Positions 1-9,122 of a DNA stretch of 56,181 nucleotides are shown here, one piece after another. Made by a program: the position numbers and the translations under genes. Within the stretch, counting starts at the first letter, position 1; the number at the start of each line of letters is the position of its first letter. The stretch is from Halobacterium salinarum DSM 3754. Lineage in GTDB: Archaea; Halobacteriota; Halobacteria; Halobacteriales; Halobacteriaceae. The stretch spans positions 1 through 56,181 of the forward strand of contig NZ_VRYN01000006.1 of assembly GCF_008124605.1 (NCBI RefSeq). Reading direction: 5' to 3'. The notes below the pieces were generated by a model that was not told where the DNA came from, made no database searches, and was given only the letters and a program-made list of their open reading frames with translations.

Positions 1-1335
1 CGGATCGAAGAGCAGCAAGAGCGGATCGAAGAACTCGAAACACGTCTCCGGAAGTACGAGAATCCACACACTCCACCCAGTAAGCGACGGTCGGGGACCG
101 ACGAGTCCCCGACCTCGCAGGACGACGAAGACGACGATGTCCGAACTGATGGTGGTACTCCCGGTCGAAAGGACGGTCACAACCCGGAGTGGCGCTCTCC
201 GCCCGATCCTGATGAAGAAATCGAGGTCACCTCTGACTGTTGTCCCGAGTGTGGCGACCACTTCGACGAGTCGGTGGGCGTCAGCCCCCGACTCGTCGAG
301 GAAGTCCCGGATCCACAGCCACCAGAAGTCACCCAGTACAACCGACACCGCTACCAATGCGACTCCTGTGGAACTGAGACGGTTGCGACTCACCCCGACT
401 GCCCCGATGAGGGGCAGTTCGGGGTGAACGTCATCGCGCAATCTGCCCTGTCACGGTACGATCACCGCCTTCCCTACCGGAAAATCACGGACCGCTTCGA
501 GCAACTTCACGGACTCGAACTCTCAGGTGCATCCGCGTGGCACGCGACCGAGCGCGCTGCGCGCGCCGGTCGCTGTGAGTACGAGCAGATCCGTCGAGAG
601 ATTCAGGAGGCTGAAATCGTCCACGTTGACGAAACCGGCATCAAGCGTGACGGTGACCAAGCGTGGATCTGGACGTTTCGGACGGACGAGCATACGCTGT
701 ACGCGGTCAGAGAGAGTCGTGGGAGTGATGTTCCCGCGGAAGTCCTTGGCGAGGACTTCGCGGGAACGGTCATCTGTGATGGGTGGACGGCGTATCCAGC
801 GTTCAGCAGTACGCTTCAGCGGTGCTGGGCACATCTTCTCCGGGAGGCTGAAGACGTTGCTAGTGACCACGAGGAGGCAGAACCGGTGTACCGGTATCTC
901 AAGCAGATGTTCGTCGGTCTCCAGTCGTGGCTGGAGACCGACCCAGATCCTCGTGCGAGAGCACAGATGCATCGAGCGTGTCAGGACGGCCTCAGATCGC
1001 TCGTTGAGCGGTCAGTGACCGACGAACCAGTGGCAACACTCCTCGGGAAGATCGAAGGTGGACTCGACCACTGGCTCACCTTCGTCGGTGAGCCAGCGGT
1101 CTCCCCGACGAACAATGCCGCAGAAAACGCCCTTCGTGAACCTGTTGTTCTCCGGAAAATCATCGGAACACTCCGGAACGACCGTGGCATGTTCGTTCAC
1201 GAGACGATCTTGTCCCTGCTGGCGACGTGGCGCCAGCAGGGACGCAACCCATACGAGGAACTTACGCGGGTTGTCCACGACAACGAAATGATCTCACGAG
1301 AGCAGACTGTGCCGGTTGTTGAGACCTCGGGGTAA
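1..1335 (+). CDS. IS66-family transposase, 5' end cut by window edge
   Basis: The reading frame is open from base 1, so the start codon lies outside the window. The visible part begins with a charged heptad-like segment (RIEEQQERIEELE), as in the IS66 leucine-zipper region. An acidic linker follows, then a zinc-binding pair of motifs (CCPECG near base 240 and CDSCG near base 361). The catalytic DDE core is seen as VDETG, CDGWTAY and NNAAENALR. This order matches IS66 TnpC-type transposases, which cut and join IS ends. Some annotations would start at the ATG at 274, but the conserved N-terminal zipper and first zinc motif lie upstream of it. No matching terminal repeat was found after the stop, so the IS boundary is undefined. 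An ABC permease gene starts only 46 bases downstream. Confidence 0.88.
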   Translation, partial: RIEEQQERIEELETRLRKYENPHTPPSKRRSGTDESPTSQDDEDDDVRTDGGTPGRKDGHNPEWRSPPDPDEEIEVTSDCCPECGDHFDESVGVSPRLVEEVPDPQPPEVTQYNRHRYQCDSCGTETVATHPDCPDEGQFGVNVIAQSALSRYDHRLPYRKITDRFEQLHGLELSGASAWHATERAARAGRCEYEQIRREIQEAEIVHVDETGIKRDGDQAWIWTFRTDEHTLYAVRESRGSDVPAEVLGEDFAGTVICDGWTAYPAFSSTLQRCWAHLLREAEDVASDHEEAEPVYRYLKQMFVGLQSWLETDPDPRARAQMHRACQDGLRSLVERSVTDEPVATLLGKIEGGLDHWLTFVGEPAVSPTNNAAENALREPVVLRKIIGTLRNDRGMFVHETILSLLATWRQQGRNPYEELTRVVHDNEMISREQTVPVVETSG

Positions 1336-1381
1336 ACACGTACCTTTTTTGTAAGTGCGGTGTAAGTATCCCAACACAATA

Positions 1382-3019
1382 GTGAACGTTCGTTCCTGGC
1401 TCCGCCACGCCCTCCAAATCGCGCGCATCGAACGCACGCGGAACAAGCGCCAACCCGGCCACTCCGCTACGTGGCGGGCGCTCCGTATGATCACCCTCAT
1501 TGTGCTCTCTATCGGGGGCGGCACCGGCGCATACTTAATTGGGAAGTTGATAGCTCGTGGCGACTTCACACTGCCGGTCAGCGCCATTCAGACCGCAGCA
1601 GTTGCGGGGTTCATCACATTTCTTTCGCTGGGAATACAGCGGACGTCAAGCGTGAATGAGCGTCTCGATACGGGCTACCTGTTGACGACGGTCGGCGCGC
1701 ACGAGGCAGCGCTTGGACTGGTGTTCACCGTGTACCGCCAAGTGGCTGTCCCGGTGTTCCTCCCAGCTCTCGCTGTCGCCGTTGGGCTCGCACTCGGCTC
1801 ACAAACACCCGCTACGGCCGTTACCGTCGGTGTCGCGGTTGTGGGATTTGTCACGCTCGCCGCCCTGCTCGGTGTTGTCCTCAGTCTGGCCACGAAACTC
1901 GCTACGAGCCGGTCGCCGCGCCTCCGGCGATACAAGAATTACACCTACGTCCTCACTTTCATTCTCGGGTTCCTCATCTGGATCACCATACTCCAGGGCC
2001 CCCTCTCGAATCAAGGTGCCTGTGACTGGCTTCAAGTAGTCCCACCGGGGTGGTTCGTCGATCTTGCCCTGTTCGGGCTGACAGACGTCCCCACTGAGCC
2101 AGCTCGCGGTCTCAGTGCGCTCGGCGTGACTGTTGTGGGATTTCCCGTCCTAATGGGAACCACGATCGCGTTGACTGAGCGTGTCTGGACGGCTGACCGC
2201 GTCAGCGGGTCAGTACTTCACCGCTCCCGGTCTCTGGTCGGCACAGGCCTCGCCGAGTGGCTGTTCGCCGGCTGGGTGTCGCGGCCGGTGTTGACGGTCG
2301 CACGGAAGCGCTGGCTCCAAGAGCGCCGTGTCCCCATTGGACTCCTCTTCCAGGGCTATCTGCTCATGCTCGCCCCACTCGTGTTTCTCCCGATCTTCGC
2401 CGCTGGCGAGGTGCCTGGCGTGGCACTTGTCGGACTCGTATTTCTGTCTGCGGTCGGAACGGCACTCGCCTTCGGAGCCGAGCTGGTTGGAACCGAATAC
2501 GCATCGTTACCGATGACGCTCACCTCGGTGTCGGGACGACACTTCATTCGGGGGACCGTATTCGCTGGCATCACGATTAGCGGCCCGTTCACACTGCTGG
2601 TGGTTCTCTTGCTGGGCCTTGGGAGTCCACTTGTTGGCGTTGAACTGCTGGTGCTGGGTGTTGTAGGTATCGTGCTCATCGCGTGTAGCGTGGTGGTTTC
2701 GGCTATGCTGGGCCTGGATGCGCCGTACTATGCGATCCGAGCAGAGGCAATCCCATTCACCGACATCACAGCGTACACCGAGAGTGGTGGCGTTTTCAAG
2801 TGGGGAAAGGTGTTCGCAGTCGTTGGACTCGTCTGTATTCCGGCATACATGGTGTATGGAGCCAGATTCGTCGGCGGGCCAGTAGCGACGGCACTCGGCG
2901 CCTCTATGCCAGTAGTTCGAATCGGGGCACTCATCGTGACCAGCCTTTTCGCTATCGCCGTAGCGGCTCTGGCTTATCGACGGGCAGTCGCCCGATTCAA
3001 CGAGTACACCCTCCCATGA
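1382..3019 (+). CDS. ABC-2 type permease-like multi-spanning membrane protein
   Basis: About 545 residues from the GTG at 1382. A GTG at 1355 in the same frame is possible but lies very close to the IS66 stop. The N-terminus (basic, WLRHALQIARIERTR) followed by many hydrophobic segments resembles haloarchaeal ABC-2 permeases that work with a CcmA-type ATPase. An ATPase gene of that class lies downstream on the same strand (3637), but 617 bases away, which is unusual for partners. At least ten membrane-spanning segments can be picked out by eye. Substrate unknown. The permease call rests on general character and neighbourhood, not on a sharp motif. Confidence 0.68.
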   Translation: MNVRSWLRHALQIARIERTRNKRQPGHSATWRALRMITLIVLSIGGGTGAYLIGKLIARGDFTLPVSAIQTAAVAGFITFLSLGIQRTSSVNERLDTGYLLTTVGAHEAALGLVFTVYRQVAVPVFLPALAVAVGLALGSQTPATAVTVGVAVVGFVTLAALLGVVLSLATKLATSRSPRLRRYKNYTYVLTFILGFLIWITILQGPLSNQGACDWLQVVPPGWFVDLALFGLTDVPTEPARGLSALGVTVVGFPVLMGTTIALTERVWTADRVSGSVLHRSRSLVGTGLAEWLFAGWVSRPVLTVARKRWLQERRVPIGLLFQGYLLMLAPLVFLPIFAAGEVPGVALVGLVFLSAVGTALAFGAELVGTEYASLPMTLTSVSGRHFIRGTVFAGITISGPFTLLVVLLLGLGSPLVGVELLVLGVVGIVLIACSVVVSAMLGLDAPYYAIRAEAIPFTDITAYTESGGVFKWGKVFAVVGLVCIPAYMVYGARFVGGPVATALGASMPVVRIGALIVTSLFAIAVAALAYRRAVARFNEYTLP

Positions 3020-3636
3020 CCACGAGATCCAGCCATGGCGGGATTCTAAACGGTGCGAATGAGAACAGTAACAGTGGTTGCTGGCGCGGTTTCGTCATTC
3101 AGACGGTCCTGAAGCTGAAGCGACTGAATCGGTACGTACAGAGCGCGTGCCTGTCACGCCCCCAATACCCTAATTCAAGAAGTCCAACATGAAATAATAC
3201 TTGGATATGGTTCCAGTGACCACTGTTTCGCCACAAGCAGTATCTATCCAATCGGTATTCACAGAGCCGCGAGGTCAAGAATTACTAAACAACTGCGCTC
3301 TCAGAACGATTGGTGTTTAGCGACGAGCTAAAACCGCCCAATTGCGGAGTGCTGCGGTGAGGCGGCCTACGACGATGGCGAAGACAGTTCGCATGTCATC
3401 TGGCGGCGGAAAGAGAGGGCCCCCGCTATTGCGACAGCGATCACTACCGCACCGGGGATGAATCTAACCTGTTGACTTCGCGGCGCATCCGTGAACGTGG
3501 TCTCGCTCATAGCCAACTGTTCATCATAAACGGAAGATAATAATTCCGGGAGGCTGATCAGCGAAACGTACGTATCGTCTGCGTTCGCTGATAACAAGGG
3601 CACTCTCAATACGGGCGAAGTTCAATACATCAAGTA
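3020..3636. other. 617-base gap between ABC permease and ATPase
   Basis: No convincing full gene. On the minus strand a frame from about 3609 to 3367 reads YVSLISLPELLSS and ends in a single hydrophobic helix followed by basic residues (GAVVIAVAIAGALSFRR). This resembles the tail of a membrane-anchored protein but has no good start codon (first candidate TTG, first ATG at 3510). It may be a gene remnant. Base composition is lower in GC than in the flanking genes. Confidence 0.4.
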
Positions 3637-4428
3637 ATGACCGACCACCTGGCGATCACCACAGACGATCTCACGAAAGAATACGGCGATACGACAGCCG
3701 TTTCAGGCTTTACTCTGGCCATCGAAGCGGGCCACGTATATGGGTTTCTCGGGCCGAACGGCGCGGGGAAAACGACGACAATCCGCATGCTGACGGCGCT
3801 CACCGAGCCAACCAGCGGCGCCGGCCACGTCGCCGGCCACCCCATCACGAACCGACAGGCAATCATTCCCCACATCGGGTACTTACCTGAGTTGCCACCG
3901 ATCTACGACGAACTCACCGCCCGTGAACAACTGGAGTACCACGGCGGCCTCCGCGATATGGACCCAGTCGAGATCGAAGATCGCATCGAGGAGTTGCTGG
4001 ATCGGTTTGATTTGACGGGTGACGCAGACGACCGGATTTCGACGTACTCCAAGGGAATGAAACAGAAGACTGGGCTGGTTCAGGCACTCATGCACGAGCC
4101 TGATGTCGTTATCCTCGACGAACCAACCAGCGGACTCGACCCGCGGGCGGCGCGCACTGTCCGAGACACGATCACCGAATTAGCCGCTGGTGATCGGACG
4201 GTCTTCCTCTCAACACACATCCTCCCAGTCGTGGCGGAGTTGGCGACTGAGGTCGGGATTCTCTACGACGGCGAATTAGTCGCGGAGGGAGCGCCCGAGG
4301 AACTCAAAGACCGCATGGAAGCGGGCGGCGAGAGCACCCTCGAAGATGTCTTCCTTGAAGTCACCACCGACGAGGCCTACGAGGCGGATGAATCGCCAAG
4401 CGATACCGGAGTAAGCAGGTCAGCGTAA
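3637..4428 (+). CDS. ABC transporter ATP-binding protein (CcmA/NatA type)
   Basis: 263 residues with a complete ABC ATPase core: Walker A GPNGAGKTT at about 39-47, Q-loop region GYLPE at about 81-85, signature YSKGMKQK at about 137-144, Walker B VVILDE at about 157-162, D-loop SGLDP, and switch histidine in LSTH at about 194. The C-terminal part is typical of the CcmA/NatA group that energises ABC-2 permeases. The ATG at 3637 gives the expected N-terminus. The likely partner is the permease at 1382-3019. A second partner probably followed directly, since a permease-like start 24 bases after the stop is now only a 40-codon stump. Confidence 0.94.
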   Translation: MTDHLAITTDDLTKEYGDTTAVSGFTLAIEAGHVYGFLGPNGAGKTTTIRMLTALTEPTSGAGHVAGHPITNRQAIIPHIGYLPELPPIYDELTAREQLEYHGGLRDMDPVEIEDRIEELLDRFDLTGDADDRISTYSKGMKQKTGLVQALMHEPDVVILDEPTSGLDPRAARTVRDTITELAAGDRTVFLSTHILPVVAELATEVGILYDGELVAEGAPEELKDRMEAGGESTLEDVFLEVTTDEAYEADESPSDTGVSRSA

Positions 4429-4452
4429 TACTCCTTTTCTCCCCAACTGTGC

Positions 4453-4575
4453 ATGGTCGACTCAATGACTAGGTGGACGATGCCGAGGAACGTTGCCGAC
4501 GCTGTCTCGTTCGTGCTATGGCGTCACTTCCGAGATGATTGGCGAGACCAACAAGGGCGCTCGTGTCAGCGATGA
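4453..4575 (+). pseudogene. Stump of a gene following the ABC ATPase, probably a permease partner
   Basis: A 40-codon frame begins 24 bases after the ATPase stop on the same strand, with three in-frame ATGs (4453, 4465, 4480). It reads NVADAVSFVLWRHFRDDWR, which looks like the cytoplasmic start of a membrane protein, then ends at TGA. Position and composition fit the beginning of a second ABC permease truncated by rearrangement. The decayed antitoxin gene on the other strand begins right after it. This is inference from position. Confidence 0.35.
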
Positions 4576-4630
4576 CCGTTCGCAGTCCCGGTCGCTCATC
4601 GATCGTCGTCGCTCGCAGACTCAACCGTCG

Positions 4631-5128
4631 TTACCCCCCGCCGCCCTCGTAGATGTCGGCGTCGTCTGGCACAGCAAGATCGAGAGGTTCGTCCTCGAGA
4701 TCCGCTTTGAACAGGCGGAGTCGCTGGGCGGTCTCGGCACCGACCAGTTGCTTGACCGTCTCGAACTCGAGATGATTGTCGTAGTACTTCGTCGCAACTA
4801 GCTCTTGGAGCGACTCGCTGTCGGCCGTGTATTCCTGTTCACTCCGAAGTATCCTCCTCGGTGTCAGGGCCCCTCGCACAACGAGCGGGCTCGTTGCACG
4901 TAGCTCTTTGCGTCCCAGCTACGGGCGTCGCTGATCCCATCGTCGTAATAGCCGGCAGCGATCTCCTGGGTGAGTGCGTCGTCATGAGCGGCGTCTTGGA
5001 GGTACTCCCGAAGCGCGGTCACGAGGACATCTGTTCGGTCTTCCCCGGACGACTGCGGCCAGTGCGTCGGCCCGGTCGATGAGCCGATCGGGGGCCCGGA
5101 ACTGTACGCGTTTCTTATCGGTACTCAT
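4631..5128 (-). pseudogene. Decayed ribbon-helix-helix (CopG-like) antitoxin gene
   Basis: From an ATG at 5128 the minus strand starts as a halophilic RHH protein (MSTDKKRVQFRAPDRLIDRADAL). It then shifts frame, continues as SGEDRTDVLVTALREYLQDAAHDDALTQEIAAGYYDDG and stops. After another shift it resumes as an 82-codon frame (start 4879) containing LQELVATKYYDNHLEFETVKQLVGAETAQRLRLFKADL. The last segment repeats the general pattern of the one before it, as if the ends of two related antitoxin genes had been joined. No partner toxin is recognisable nearby. The frame breaks are visible directly; the family call rests on pattern memory. Confidence 0.6.
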
Positions 5129-5556
5129 AATGTGTACAATTGAGCCTCACTTGGCCACAGGATGTTTCTTGAGGTCACGAGTCCAGTACGTGGCGGGGCC
5201 CACCAGGGCGACACCGAGCACACAGTTGGAGCGATCCCTTGAGATGGGCGAGTTCGACGCGAAAGCGCGTTGACGACGATCCCACAGCCGTCCCAAGCGT
5301 GGTGATCACGCTCGATGGGTGGGAAAACGGCGACTTCGGCAAATACGTGACCACTGCCAGCATCAACAGCGACCTCTACTCGGCTATCCGAAACCAGGCC
5401 ATTCGAGAGGCTAAATCGGATCAAAGTAACGATTGGGAGAATTCGCCACCCAGGGAGTCAGCCATTCGCCGTCAACAATCAGAACTGGGAAATCGACACA
5501 ACCGAGAACGGTACGGTCGTCGTCGGCTTCCTGTGCGTCTCCCGATGAACCCTTCG
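5129..5556. other. Gap with no recognised gene
   Basis: A plus-strand frame (5239-5781) contains a protein-like stretch ([21 protein letters not shown]) but then runs antisense through the downstream secreted-protein gene with poor composition. It may be the tail of a lost gene. Nothing else is supported. Confidence 0.3.
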
Positions 5557-6561
5557 TCACTCCTCAGTAACGAGCTGGGAAAGGGAACAGAAGAGATCGG
5601 TAAGCGTACCGTGGCGTGGTCTATCCGCCGGAGAGAACTGAACTGCCACAGCGTCGGCTTCCTCATGGACAGAGAGTGCCGAAACGGCATCACTTGGGAG
5701 ATCTACCCGAGCAGCCGCCGCTCCGGCAAGCCCAAGGTCTCGACGGAGCGCGGCTGCAAGTGTTGTGGTGGGTACCTGTGAGTCCAGCGTCATTGACACA
5801 CGAAGCTCTCCGTCGTCCGAGATAGCCCCATACCGACGTGTAACGTGGTCGTACACTGGCGGTTTCCGAACAGGGCTAACGGAGTTACACGGTAATTGAA
5901 TGTCGCCGAGGCTGAACCGAAACGGGGACTGTCGCTGGGTCAGGGAGTACGTCCGAAGAGTCGATTCGCCGATTGGGTCCGTGTCACCATGCCAGACTCC
6001 GATGGTGTCCGCGACGATCGACGGGTGACCGACGACGAACGCGGTCTCTGCGAGCACGCTCCCGGCCGTTTCCCCGGTGGTGTACATTGGCCGACCGTGG
6101 CGCATCTCAGCCTGGCGGTCGGTGGAACTATCGACACCGACGAAGTCAGCGAAGTGTTCTTCCGTCCAGTTTGCCCAGACGACGACCGCACCACGACCAC
6201 CGGCAGAGCCGATGAATGCGAGTTTTCCGATGCGCGACGCATCGACAGCCTGGGACGAACCCGTGGACATCAGCCTACGGAGTCGAGCGGGAACTGAAGC
6301 AAACGGAAGAGCTTCGGCGACGGATCCGGCGACGGCACGGACAGGCTCCGGAGGCTCTCCTCGGTTGATCTGAGCCACGGCGAGTGTGTCTGCACTCGCC
6401 GGAATCGTTCCGGCGGTAAGGTCATCAGCGCCGAGTTGGGTGGAACCAGTTGCGTTTCCGTTGACGGTGATGGCGTCAGTGCCGAAGGCTGCGACACTCC
6501 CGCCGAGTATGACGCTACCGGCACCCGCGAGGACTCGCCGTCGTGACTTACCGGATGGCAT
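5557..6561 (-). CDS. Tat-exported protein of unknown function
   Basis: About 334 residues from the ATG at 6561. A TTG 12 bases upstream gives a longer frame but is less likely. The N-terminus is a twin-arginine signal ([23 protein letters not shown]), typical of haloarchaeal secreted proteins folded before export. The rest is a soluble domain with no motif I recognise. It has several TxxAxA-rich helices and a segment [23 protein letters not shown] near the end that suggests a repeated two-domain fold. It stands alone between a decayed antitoxin gene and a small membrane protein. Function unknown. Confidence 0.7.
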   Translation of the reverse strand: MPSGKSRRRVLAGAGSVILGGSVAAFGTDAITVNGNATGSTQLGADDLTAGTIPASADTLAVAQINRGEPPEPVRAVAGSVAEALPFASVPARLRRLMSTGSSQAVDASRIGKLAFIGSAGGRGAVVVWANWTEEHFADFVGVDSSTDRQAEMRHGRPMYTTGETAGSVLAETAFVVGHPSIVADTIGVWHGDTDPIGESTLRTYSLTQRQSPFRFSLGDIQLPCNSVSPVRKPPVYDHVTRRYGAISDDGELRVSMTLDSQVPTTTLAAALRRDLGLAGAAAARVDLPSDAVSALSVHEEADAVAVQFSPADRPRHGTLTDLFCSLSQLVTEE

Positions 6562-6873
6562 TTTTTCTAACAAGTAGACAGATATCTAAATAACTTGCTG
6601 TCAGGGATTCTCTCACCCCCAATTTTCGATCAAGGCATCTAACTCACCCGTGTTCGGGAACCTGTGAGACAGGCCCGTACTCGTGGGGAAACCAATCGTC
6701 GCAATTCTCCTCGCTGGGAACCGTGGAGGTGCCGGAAGTTGCATTTCGTTGATGTCAGCTTGGGCCTCTGCGAGCAGTTCGTCAGCCCCCCATGTAGTCG
6801 ATCAGGTTTCGTCATAACTATGTGGTTACAAGTATCCACTGTCTGGAACGGTTATTAGAGAATATTTGAAACG
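6562..6873. other. Divergent intergenic region
   Basis: It separates the minus-strand Tat protein from the plus-strand small membrane protein and should hold both promoters. The A/T-rich stretch just upstream of 6561 (about 6575-6600) suits the first, and TATTAGAGAATATTTG (about 6852-6867) lies just before the second. No gene seen. Confidence 0.4.
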
Positions 6874-7104
6874 ATGGTAAAAAACACACTAACAGACGTT
6901 CGAAACGAGCTTGAAGAGGATCTCCGTCGTCCACTTCTCGGATACACGCTTCTCGGCTTGACAACCGGAATCAGCGTGTTAGCGACCGGAGAGTTGCTTT
7001 CGGCAGCAGCAGTCCCAGAGTCCGTCGTCGTCGCAGGTGTCCTTCTCATAGCGGGTGCTGTACCGACGTTCACGTGGTACGTCCTTCGCAAACTCGGACT
7101 CTAA
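6874..7104 (+). CDS. Small membrane protein, hypothetical
   Basis: 76 residues. A charged amphipathic start (VKNTLTDVRNELEEDLRR) is followed by two hydrophobic helices at about 22-44 and 47-70 and a short basic end. The hairpin of two helices with a cytosolic N-terminus suggests an integral membrane protein. Codon use is normal for the genome and the ATG follows a TA-rich promoter-like stretch. No family recognised. Confidence 0.6.
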   Translation: MVKNTLTDVRNELEEDLRRPLLGYTLLGLTTGISVLATGELLSAAAVPESVVVAGVLLIAGAVPTFTWYVLRKLGL

Positions 7105-7508
7105 CCCATCCACATTCCACTCTCTGGTACGAACAAAACCTATGTGACTGTATTTCTTGCTCGTGGTAAATTCGCTCAGTTCTGGCTAGTATGGTTGCTT
7201 AATTGGTAATTCGTAGATTTCCAAACGCAGAATCTGTGCTCGAAAGTGACTGCATTCTATATATCAATATAAGATTTATTAGTCGTTCGATAGCTGCTGG
7301 GCACAGCGTGCTAGCTCATTGGTATGTAGAGAATAGCTCTCACCCAAATGAGTGTGATTAATTACTGCGCTAATCACACCCAATCTTTACAGAGCTAGCG
7401 CTGGCAATAGCTGATTACCGATGAAATCAAGGCAGTACGAGTCGCTACGGCAGCCCTGGTGGCGAGTCGACGCTAACACACGGGATCGGTCTGGTCGGGG
7501 GAATCACG
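7105..7508. other. AT-rich region upstream of the integrase
   Basis: A 400-base gene-free stretch, markedly richer in A+T than its surroundings between about 7130 and 7440. It contains the nested inverted repeats listed separately. It may be an element boundary, attachment region or promoter region for the integrase. Confidence 0.5.
7310..7399. repeat. Nested inverted repeats upstream of integrase
   Basis: The outer arms are GCTAGCTC (7310-7317) and GAGCTAGC (7392-7399), a perfect 8-bp match that extends with one bulged base (CAGCGT before the left arm, GCTG after the right). Inside is a perfect 9-bp inverted repeat GTGTGATTA (7352-7360) and TAATCACAC (7371-7379). Possible roles are recombinase arm sites, an operator, or a cruciform. 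The repeats are visible directly; the role is not. Confidence 0.6.
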
Positions 7509-8771
7509 GTGTCGCATAACAAATCCGGGACTCGGATCGAAGCGAGCTTCCAGCCATATCTCCGAGACATCGGCAAGGGTCGCGACGGAGGGGGCGGCCA
7601 TTACCGGCGGAACGTCGAGCGAGAGCTCAATCAATTCCGTGACTGGGCAAGCGGTGACGGAGGACCGGACTCATGGGTCGGAGTTGTTCCGGCGGCTGAC
7701 AGCCGCGAGCCACGGTTTAGCGACCTCTCTGAGACGGTGTTCCGCGACTATGCACGGCATCTCGCCAACGAGCGCGGGTTGAAGCAAAACACCACACAGA
7801 CGTACTACGCTTACCTGTCCTCGTGGACTGGGTGGTGTGTGACGGAGGGATATCTCGATGTGCACTACGCGAAGCGCTCGACAGCTCGGGGACCACTGCC
7901 GGACGACGATGGGCGCCGCCCTGGAGATCAGCAAGCATGGAGTCCGGATCACCGTCATCAGCTCACTGAATTCGTGACAGAACAGTTCAAAACCGCACTC
8001 CAACAACACCGTCAGACAGGTGCGGAGTCACCGGAGCGCGCCAGCAGCAGGTATTACGCGATCAAGGCGGCACGGGATAGAGCGCTCGTGTACGTGGTTG
8101 CCTACACCGCGGTTCGAATCGGGGAACTGCTCCGAGATCCATCCGATCCTCGTCGACGGGGGCTTCGGTGGGAAGAAGTCAACGTCGACGACGGAAGCAT
8201 CACCGTCTACCGGAAAAAGCAGCAGTGGGATACGGCAAGTCTGCCGGATCCAGTTGTCCAGCCACTCGAAGCATACCGGACTCTGCTCGATCCGCCCTCG
8301 GACCGTTGGCCCGTCTTCCCGACGTTTAGCCCGCGGAGTCTGGGGAACCTGCTTCGAGAGACGCTGGCCGATCGGGGGGTCACCGACGCGGAAATCGAGC
8401 GTCGCCGGGCAACCCATGCACGTGACTTGTTGTTGGCGCTTGATGAGAACGTTCGGCCACAGTCGATGACCACGAAAGGGGCGCGAAACGTGCTTGACCG
8501 CCTCACCGACGCGGCTGACATCGATGTTTCGGATCCGAACCACGACTATCTCGCGCCCCATGGTGGGCGTCGCGGGATGGGGGAAATCCTCGTGCGGTCG
8601 TTCGGGTATACCGTTGCAGCTCGGTACCTGGATAACTCCGAGGAGATGGTTCGACAGCGGTATTCACACATCGAAGCCGGGAAGCTCGGTGATAAGGCTA
8701 CAGCGGGGATCGAAGACGTGGACCCGGCGCCGCGTTCGTGGAATGGAGACGAGGACAACCCCTCGTCATAA
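7509..8771 (+). CDS. Tyrosine recombinase / integrase
   Basis: 420 residues from a GTG start at 7509. The N-terminal half holds a SAM-like core-binding region (FRDYARHLANERGLKQNTTQTYYAYLSSW). The C-terminal half has the catalytic set: Arg203 in AVRIGELL, His351 and Arg354 in HGGRRG, and the nucleophile Tyr385 in RYSHIE. This is the haloarchaeal phage/XerC-like integrase class, which carries out site-specific integration or excision. It sits beside the nested inverted repeats and ahead of the RdfA/SMC-like pair, which suggests a mobile or formerly mobile segment. No att duplication could be identified by eye. Confidence 0.92.
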   Translation: MSHNKSGTRIEASFQPYLRDIGKGRDGGGGHYRRNVERELNQFRDWASGDGGPDSWVGVVPAADSREPRFSDLSETVFRDYARHLANERGLKQNTTQTYYAYLSSWTGWCVTEGYLDVHYAKRSTARGPLPDDDGRRPGDQQAWSPDHRHQLTEFVTEQFKTALQQHRQTGAESPERASSRYYAIKAARDRALVYVVAYTAVRIGELLRDPSDPRRRGLRWEEVNVDDGSITVYRKKQQWDTASLPDPVVQPLEAYRTLLDPPSDRWPVFPTFSPRSLGNLLRETLADRGVTDAEIERRRATHARDLLLALDENVRPQSMTTKGARNVLDRLTDAADIDVSDPNHDYLAPHGGRRGMGEILVRSFGYTVAARYLDNSEEMVRQRYSHIEAGKLGDKATAGIEDVDPAPRSWNGDEDNPSS

Positions 8772-9122
8772 ATTATATACCGCGATATCTTTTGCCTGGG
8801 TGCTGTTTGGATAGGGTCCTTTGCGCGTGCCTGCAAAGCGCACAGCGTTCAGCATGGAAGGTCGCTCGTATCTGTATACGGGTCATGGACCAGACTCCCG
8901 CATGAATTTGAGACATAGTAAGTCTGTCCCAGATTGCGGTTCGATCCATCCACGGGACGTAGGAAGCCAGTGAATACACTCTCAGCAGCATTTCCCAATA
9001 AAAGCGACAACGTTCAACTGAAGCACGAGAGTGTCGATCACCCCCGACAGACGATGTACAGCGAGTCGTTCGGACACGTCCGACCCGCCTCTATGGTGCA
9101 CGACCGAATGCAACGGTCGCTG
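8772..9122. other. Gap between convergent integrase and SMC-like gene
   Basis: No gene supported. It includes a short inverted repeat TCGGAC/GTCCGA near 9068-9081 and TTTGC/GCAAA near 8820-8837. A stretch near 8938 that looks like a T-loop does not form a tRNA arm. Confidence 0.35.

Noticed and set aside
1336-1381. GTAAGTGCGGTGTAAG as the end of the IS66 element
   Set aside because: The orientation is that of a left end, no reverse partner is visible, and the left end of the element lies outside the window.
8930-8960. Possible tRNA T-arm (GGTTCGATCC) after the integrase
   Set aside because: The flanking bases do not pair into a T-stem and no acceptor or anticodon arm could be built.
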